64,000 nt of DNA from Margaritispora aquatica. Taxonomy: Eukaryota; Ascomycota; Leotiomycetes; Helotiales; Discinellaceae. The notes beneath the pieces were generated by a model. That model was not told the origin of the DNA. It made no database searches and worked only from the letters and a program-made list of their open reading frames with translations. Shown piece by piece: positions 57,102-64,000 of the stretch (position 1 is its first letter; every line of letters starts with the position of its first letter). The DNA lies in assembly GCA_007644065.1 (NCBI GenBank), contig VJWN01000008.1, positions 1,366,411 to 1,430,410 of the forward strand, in the 5' to 3' direction. The translations under genes and the position numbers were made by a program.

Positions 57102-60100
57102 ATGAGTGTATGTAAATGCGCAGTCTAATGTCTAGGAGGAATTGCTAACACCCTGAACTGTAGCACGATCCAGTGAAAGCAGCGCAGTACATTCAGCAGC
57201 TGAATGATGCGCGCTGTGACGGGGATTGGGATGCCGTCCCAGAGCTGGTGAGAAAGGTCAGGAAACATGCTCCGCAGCGGACCTGTATGTGTCCATCTTC
57301 TTTTGCTACGTCTGGCAGCTGCGCTGTGCCACCGGTCAAAGATTGATTGATGAATTAGGCCTCACCACGACCGCAGAGGCGGAGCATGCTGTTACTCAAA
57401 TCGCCCGGAACAAACCAGGTACAGCTCGTCCACAGACTGCAAGACCTACGACTGGCAATACGACAAGCACCGCAGACTCTTCAGTAGCTTCGACGCTTTC
57501 AAAATATATACCAAATTTGCTGGAAGTTATAGAAGGGGAGGGGACGCATGCCGAGGACGAGTTCCAAGCTCAAGTCTGTTTGGGTTGGATATACTGGCAG
57601 TTAGGAGAATCGGATTTGGCGGTCTCCAGGCTGCCTGAAAGTATCGAGCAGGAGTTCGCGCAGCTGGATGGCACCAATAAGGAATCCGCGGAGTGGACGA
57701 AGGTTTGCGCCTTGAAGGCTTCGTATATTAAGGGAACTTCACAAGGCAGGACTGGAGCTGCAGCTCAAGCATTGGAGACCTTTGAGTCTGCTCTCCCAAT
57801 CCTATTAAGTGTGTCGACAAGTCCTAGGCAAGGCAAGGAATTACGAAGGTGGACGGAATTGTTCCTCACAAGCTTTTGTACACTTTCGAGCCATGCGATT
57901 AGGACGAAAGTCACATCTATCCTGGAGTCGGAAACACTTACTGCCTTTCGAGCATGGTCAAAGTTCTGGGAGGGCCAATCTGCAACGCCAACCGGAGGTC
58001 GAGCCGTTGGAGCTGAGGTTTCGAGAAGACAGGTCTGGAAAGAATATTATATCACACTCTCAGATGTGCTGCAACAAGGATTACCCTTCCCCACAACATC
58101 GCTCACTACTGCGTACGCTCAAACATCCACAAGGTTACAACAAAGATCCGAACTAAAACGGGTTGAGGCAAAGTATGAGGCATTGTTATTGAGTGAAGTC
58201 GAGTTCCCTAAGGCGGAGGAGTCCAGTGAGGAAGTTGAGGCTTTTGTGGAAATCTCAATGCAAAATTGGCGTGTGCTATGTGGTCCAACTTGGCATGAAC
58301 AGGATCTTGGAGAAGGCGGCTCAGAAGCTGTTAGCAAGGGGGTCCTGGATATTCTATACCAGGCTGCAACGAAAACATTCCACTCGACTGCTATATTAAG
58401 ACATTTGTTCACGGTGCATCTGGCGGTAGCGGAGTTTGATTTGGCCTTCAAGGCATTTGATACATACTTGGATATCGTTAAGAAGGGCAAGGCTCGTGTG
58501 GAAAAGACTGGAGAAGTTGAGCATGGGCTTGATGACGATGAGACTGTCCTGAAAACAGCGTCAGAATGCATAAAAGCATTATGTAGATACGGCTCACATC
58601 AAGGGGCTGAGAAAGCCAAAGATCTTGGGCATTACTTTGAAGAATGGCTCGACAAGCATCACCCAAGCGAGTCCACGGCTTTGAACGGCCGTCAACTTGA
58701 AAATGGAACCTCAACAAAGAAGGGCGAGGTCAAGATAGCGCCTCAAACATTTGCCATAGCCTGGCGGTATATTGGAGTCGGTTACGCACAATGGGCGCGG
58801 TCGACATACGATGCTGCCTCTCGAACGGAAATCCAGCTCAAAGCGATCAAATGCTTTCGCAAATCTCTGTCTCCTGCATTTGAAAGCACAACGGAAGTAG
58901 AAACCTTGTTTGCATTGGGCATTTTGCTGGCAGAACGTCGAGAATTGCCAGCTGCTATTGAAGTCGTCAAATCAGGACTTCTCCCGCGACCGATGGCTCA
59001 CAGTAATAACGCTCTACGACTTGGTAGATTTGCCCGAGAAAGATCTTTGATCCCGCTATGGCATCTTTTGGCTCTCTTACTCAGTGCGAGACAGGAATTC
59101 TTGACTGCAGCAAGGTCGTGTGAAGGCGCATTTGAACAGTTCCAAGATCCTAGGAATTTATTTGGCGAAGGAGATATTGGCGGCAACTTCAGAAGTGACC
59201 ATCTGAACGAGAAGGCTTCTCCATGGGCTCAGGGGGTTGTTGATGATATGGATGATTTTGAAAAGGAAGGTGTGTTGGAGGTGAAGATGACTCAACTCTC
59301 TCTAATCGAGGTTCTCGAAGGACCAGAGGTTGCAGTTAATGCGAGCGATGAGCTTTTGAGCTTATATGCAAGGCTTTTTGGAGACCCTGAGAAAGGGTTG
59401 GTGAAGGATTCGCCATCAACAGCTCTAATGATTCCTCCACAAAGCTCGGCAGGGACCATCAGGAGTATCAAGGGCAGTCTCTTTGGACGATCCGGGAGAT
59501 CTGTTCGAAAGGCACATACTAGTACTAACTCGGCAGACACATCTATCACGATTCGACCACAAACGACCCAAACACTTGCTAGTATGGCGCCTACAATTCA
59601 AATTACAAGCGAAAACGGCAATGTACCGAAACAAGCGCCACCTACAAGAGGTCATGGTGACCATCACCACCACGAGAAGTTACAGAAGCGTAGTGCCAGT
59701 GTTAAGAGGAAGAAAAGTAACAGTGTTCGGACCAGGAGTACGAGTACAGGAGGACTTCACAGTGAGAGCGGAGGTGACGATGGTATGTTAATGTCAGATG
59801 ATTGTCAACTCATTGATAATTGGCTTACCAATAGTGAAGATTCAAAACCACTGCCTCCTGTAACCCAGCAAATGTCTCATAAGGAAGTTTCAATGAAAAC
59901 AGCACCGCAAAATTCCTTTTTTCCCAAAGACAGTCGATTGCCACCCTCGACATACCGTTATTCGAGCAATCCAGTAACACGCTTCCCCAAGGATCAAGAG
60001 CGTAGGCGGCGCACATCAATATTGATTAAGGTTTGGCTACTCATCAGCGGGTTCTACCGACGAGCATCGATGAACGAAGATGCAAAGGGAGCCATTGAAG

Positions 60101-60944
60101 AGGCTCAAAAGCTTGTACATAGCATCGAAACAGATATTGCTAAGGACAGCAGTGGAAATGTCTCCGTTGATCATGCTGGGTGGGCAGGTGGTAAGAGTGT
60201 TGGTGAATTGTGGGGCGATGTTTTCTCTGAGGTAAGACAGATAACCTAGTGGTCTTCGAAGCATACTAATTCCAGCAGCGTGGCTACCTGGCAGTCGCAA
60301 TAGAAACGCCTTACATCGCTCTAGAACATTTCGAATCTGCTCTCACGCATTTTGCTGACCATCCTGCTGCGATAATTGGACTTTCCGGCATTCTGCTCGA
60401 TATATATACAGAAGATCTTCTTCCACCACCTTCAATACCCAAACTAGTCATACCTCATCCTTTGACGACACCCTCTGCTTCAACAGCAAACACATCATCT
60501 GCGTCATCTGTAACAATCAACCCGCTTGTTGGACAGCCTGCACCATTGGAAGGTCCCTCATCAAACGTACCATTCTTTCCACACGGCCCACTAGGACTTC
60601 CATCCGCCAAAACAGCCGATGATTCAGACACCAAATCCATTCCCAACGTTGCGTCCACACCTAACTCAATATCCTCAGGCTTACGGCCCAGCTACAAGGA
60701 GTCATCCGCAGCTCTTCTAGACCGGCTAGCTGCCCGTGACAGAGCGTATGGTCTCCTCACTGCTCTCACCAAGCTTGGATCGGGATGGAATTGTAGCGAA
60801 GCGTGGTTTGTGCTCGCAAGAGCTTACGAAGAGGGCGGACAGCCCGACAAAGCGAGGGAAGTGCTTTGGTGGTGTGTTGAGCTTGAGGAGGGGAGGGGTA
60901 TTAGAGATTGGGGTGTTGTGGGTGCTGGGGGGTATGTTTTGTGA
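57102..60944 (+). CDS. YPP1: YPP1/TTC7-type scaffold of the plasma-membrane PI 4-kinase complex
   Basis: Exons 57102-57107, 57164-57284, 57359-60231 and 60279-60944 encode 1,221 residues. Exon 1 is ATG-AGT only. The start reads MSHDPVKAAQYIQQLNDARC, then GDWDAVPELVRKVRKHAPQR, typical of fungal YPP1. TPR-like helices follow (DEFQAQVCLGWIYWQLGESD, RYIGVGYAQWARSTYDAASR, ETLFALGILLAERRELPAAI), then a disordered Ser/Thr/His-rich stretch (about 740-880), and closing TPRs (NEDAKGAIEEAQKLVHSIE, WFVLARAYEEGGQPDKAREV). With Efr3 it anchors the Stt4 kinase at the plasma membrane. Bases 59783-59839 could be a 57-base in-frame intron in the disordered part; I left it in. The last acceptor may be three bases earlier, adding one Gln. 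Confidence 0.92.
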
Positions 60945-61604
60945 TATAGAGATAGATGAGAACCTCGAGGTATGAGAAATTCAGCGTGCCTATGGCTGTA
61001 ACATACCTACCCTATTTTTTACTGGCTCTTTGATATACCGTCGTGGGGGTTGCGTTCCTGATAAAATTAACAAGCTTTGATACTGCAAGTGCAATTTTCC
61101 CATTGAAATTCTTTCATCCTTATATTGAACCCAATTTCTGCCCACTGAAATCTCGACTTCTAGTTTCCATTGCAGACAGCTGCCAAGACTTCGTTCTTAG
61201 TGATATAATTTTATAGTCACTGTTTCTAGTTGTTTAGGTGGGCTCTTGCTAAAGAAAGCCCTTATATCTAAGAATATATAGCTGAAGTAGAAGTGGCACT
61301 AGCGGATATTTGATAACATAGCACCATATGACGGAAGATCCTCATGATACATTTTCGTTGCGTATGACGTCGTTTGGATAGGTGCCCTCTATTATTTTGA
61401 CATTCTTCACCGCTTTCACTTCTCCCATGCCTCACCCTCCACAAGCCTTCAGGAATTCCATTCATCTAATCCTTTCATCCTAAAGAACTTGAGACTTGCT
61501 CAGCTGGTCAGTTACAGCTAATTAATTTCGAGAGCCAGATATCGGACCAGCTCAGCATCCCAAACCAGCCTTCAACTGGGACATACCTGACCGCCCATAT
61601 CCAA
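60945..61604. other. Intergenic region, 0.66 kb
   Basis: Holds the YPP1 3' flank and the F-box gene promoter. The minus frame 61268-61465 has no domain. I see nothing else. Confidence 0.5.
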
Positions 61605-63107
61605 ATGTCCATCTACGGTCTACCAGGCGAGATATGGCTACACATATTTGACCATATCAATGATAGTGGACTGTTTGCAAAAATATCTGCTACCTCGAGG
61701 ATCTTTAATGAACTCGCCGAGAAGCCATTATACAGAAAAATAGACCTAAGTCATGATGGTGGATCGACTACTGCAGCCTTACTCTCAACACTTAGTCGAA
61801 AACCAAAACTGTCAAGTTATGTCGAGAATCTTATTGTCAGTAGTAACTCAGGCTCGGGCTTTGACTTGTCTGTGCTGGAAAACGAACCACGGAGCCTGAC
61901 AAAGACTTGGATCCGCCAAGAACTACTGAGTCTCGGTGGTCAGCCTGTCCATTTCTGCGACCATTGGATGGGGAGTATGTTTTTTCCAGGGAACACAGAC
62001 TCGGTTGTCACTGCTCTAATGGTGATATTCTCTCGGTCTCTAAAGTCTTTCATGCAGCTCAATTACGCCACGGATAATGGCTGGTTCTACATGAACACGA
62101 TAATGGCATCCATAGCATCAAGTCAAACTGCCTTAAAATCACAATCATCCCGGAGAGGGAGCACTTGGTCACTACATGGTGGATTGTCAGATCATAGTGA
62201 TAAGATGGTACCACCACCATTTTCCAAGCTTTCTTCCCTCCATCAAGTCCTCGCTGTAGGACCCAAACATGGTGACGACCTCAAATACTTTCTACCATGC
62301 TTGCGAATCCCTTCAGTGGAGTCCTACAAGGTGAAACATATCTACCAGATGCTCCCACTTGACGGCGAGATCTTCACCGTGTCGCGGCTCACGCTGAGCT
62401 GGGCGATAGTGGTAGGACACGACACGTTGCGAACTTTTTTGTCGTGTTTTGTTAACCTCAGGTACTTCTGCTGCGACAATTTGATCATTCCCCAGACTCG
62501 CTCCGCCGGTGGTGATTCCGACCTTTCTTTTCGTGTGGATAGGATGATGGAGGGTCTGATGAGCTCGGCCCATTGTTTGGAGGAGATCCGTTTAACTGTT
62601 CGAGGCATACATATGTTTGCAAGAAGGACTTTCTCCTTAAGCAGTTTTAAGAAATTGAGGTGAGTTCATCCTTCTCGCAAGTTTCAACAAATCTATTCTA
62701 GGTAGTGTACCTGCTCAAGGTTAAAATCTAGAACCCTTGCCATCGATGCTCGTGCCATGCTTGGTGCTTATCCTCTGCCAAACGAAAGTATTATGACTCC
62801 TTCAAAAAACAGCTTTTCAACCCGCATACCTGATACACTTGAGCATTTGACTATCTACAACTGTGATATGGTTTCGCTTGAGTATGAAAGGGGCATTTTT
62901 GGGTCTGAAAACCCCCCTGCTAGCCTGAAAACTGTTCATGTAAGATGATTTCTATATGCTTCTAATTTGACGGATGTCTTTCGTACTGATTATGAATAGC
63001 TAATGGAATACCGATGTGTGGATGATTCCGAAGTTGCACATTGGGATCGGCTGGCGTTGAAATTGGGAATCGACCTCCAAAGAACAATGGTCAGCGAGAC
63101 TGATTGA
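61605..63107 (+). CDS. F-box protein of unknown target
   Basis: Exons 61605-62659, 62732-62939 and 63000-63107 encode 456 residues. The F-box is at the very N-terminus: YGLPGEIWLHIFDHINDSGL followed by FAKISATSRIFNELAEKPLY, with the usual Leu-Pro and Trp positions. The rest is a loose leucine-rich pattern (LRTFLSCFVNLRYFCCDNLI, DTLEHLTIYNCDMVSLEYER) that suggests degenerate LRRs as substrate platform. Such proteins link targets to SCF ubiquitin ligases; the target cannot be guessed. The acceptor at 62731 (AAATCTAG) was chosen to give KLRTLAIDARAML in frame. Fungal genomes carry many such genes, and they evolve fast, so the exact 3' exons are less certain than the first. Confidence 0.8.
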
Positions 63108-63368
63108 TCGAGTAATCCTTGTGTCTAGTGTTTATCTGAAATGCATCGAGTTTCACTACAACGATCATCAGTATGTTTCTAAGGGTCCACATAGTAGAAG
63201 TAGGTTGTGAAGTGATAGACGGGGAGTCGCGGCTTTCGCACATTCCCCCACTTTACCAGCTTTAGCCATTCATAAGCAATGCCGCTTCTCCCCGCCCGCT
63301 AATCGATTGCCTCTAAGTTTTGGCTTTCTTCCCATGCAGTCGACTGTTCTCCCAGCTTGGGTATCACA

Positions 63369-64000
63369 ATGGAGATAGGAGCTACTTCATCACCGAAACG
63401 TGGTAGAGCGGAGATCTCTCGAGATACTCGTTCGTATCCGAGGAAGCGTGCTCTGAAGGCATGCAATACTTGCCGCATGCGAAAGACGAAGTGCAATAAT
63501 GAGAGACCTGTTTGTGGATTTTGTCGCTCTCTTGGAACGAATTGTGTATTCGACGATGCACATGATCTCTCAACGTATGTTTGATGATCCTCGCTCTAGA
63601 TTTGTGTTGAATTTTGACTTACCCACACTTAGGTTCGACCCGGCTAGTCAGGTGATCATTAATCGACTCGATCAAGTCCTTGAAAAGTTGGATCAAAGGT
63701 CTGTTGAGCACACACAAGGTGGAGTATTGGATGTTCAGCTTGTATCGATACAATCCAACCCTCCACTCGTAGATTCAGCATTGCCTGACGATCAGAACCA
63801 TGGACTTATCATGGATGATAATAACACACCGGTGCCTTCTCGCAGAGTTGCCCCAGATGCCGTATTGGACTGGCCTGTATTCCAAGGCAAATATCCATCG
63901 GGTTACTTCTCCAACCCTTTGTTTATTGGAGAATTCAAAGGGAAAGATAACGTCCCTGCTGTTCGCACTAAGAGCTCCGTAATGATCAATGAGGAAGAGA
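63369..64000 (+). CDS. Zn2Cys6 transcription factor, 5' part only
   Basis: Exon 1 (63369-63574) and the start of exon 2 (63633 on) encode about 191 residues before the window ends. The zinc cluster is C32-x2-C35-x6-C42-x6-C49-x2-C52-x6-C59 in KACNTCRMRKTKCNNERPVC and GFCRSLGTNC, followed after the splice by a short coiled coil (NRLDQVLEKLDQRSVEHTQG) for dimerisation. This is the GAL4-type DNA-binding head found only in fungi. The regulatory middle domain lies outside the window. The basic RSYPRKRALK before the first Cys probably serves as nuclear signal. It starts 262 bases after the F-box gene on the same strand. Targets are unknown. Confidence 0.93.

Overview
The window is nuclear DNA of a filamentous ascomycete (Pezizomycotina). 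The evidence is short 45-90 base introns with GTATGT/GTAAGT donors and CTAAC/CTGAC branch sites, compact genes on both strands, and typical fungal families: Fung_rhodopsin-type membrane protein, Zn2Cys6 regulator, AzgA purine permease, RIX1, LOC1, YPP1 and secreted tyrosinase. Protein style suggests Leotiomycetes, but this is an impression and was not tested. There is no bacterial operon structure, CRISPR array, rRNA gene or convincing tRNA. Exon structures were rebuilt by hand; every complete multi-exon model given here sums to a whole number of codons.

Layout. 0-6 kb: 3' part of PUS7, a PIN4-type parvulin, and the divergent ribosomal protein pair RPS12/RPS22. 6-16 kb: secreted tyrosinase, rhodopsin-domain membrane protein and an orphan coiled-coil-tailed protein, separated by gene-poor stretches. 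16-21 kb: a PuuE-type polysaccharide-deacetylase-fold enzyme, a deaminase with a signal peptide, and an Old Yellow Enzyme. 21-29 kb: a THOC1 protein fused to a guanylate kinase domain, divergent from the spliceosomal helicase Aquarius. 29-34.5 kb: gene-poor, with a GATT microsatellite. 34.5-40 kb: AzgA-type purine permease and a secreted GH18 chitinase. 40-48.6 kb: dense housekeeping block (RFC4, an Rcf2-like mitochondrial protein, HIS3, LOC1, an ABHD3-type esterase, cohesin loader MAU2). 48.6-52.2 kb: an unrecognised gene with a GC-rich last exon and an unusual 2.3-kb AT-rich, repeat-bearing intron. 52.8-64 kb: RIX1, a relic-bearing gap, YPP1, an F-box protein, and the start of a Zn2Cys6 transcription factor.

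How genes may relate. Most genes are independent housekeeping genes. Two themes stand out. First, THOC1 and Aquarius, which both act on nascent RNA and R-loops, share a 239-base divergent promoter, and THOC1 here carries a C-terminal nucleotide-kinase-fold domain. Second, three genes that could touch purine metabolism (PuuE-like enzyme, nucleobase-type deaminase, AzgA permease) lie in the window; the enzyme and permease promoters contain HGATAR-type motifs. The first theme is well supported by sequence. The second is inference.
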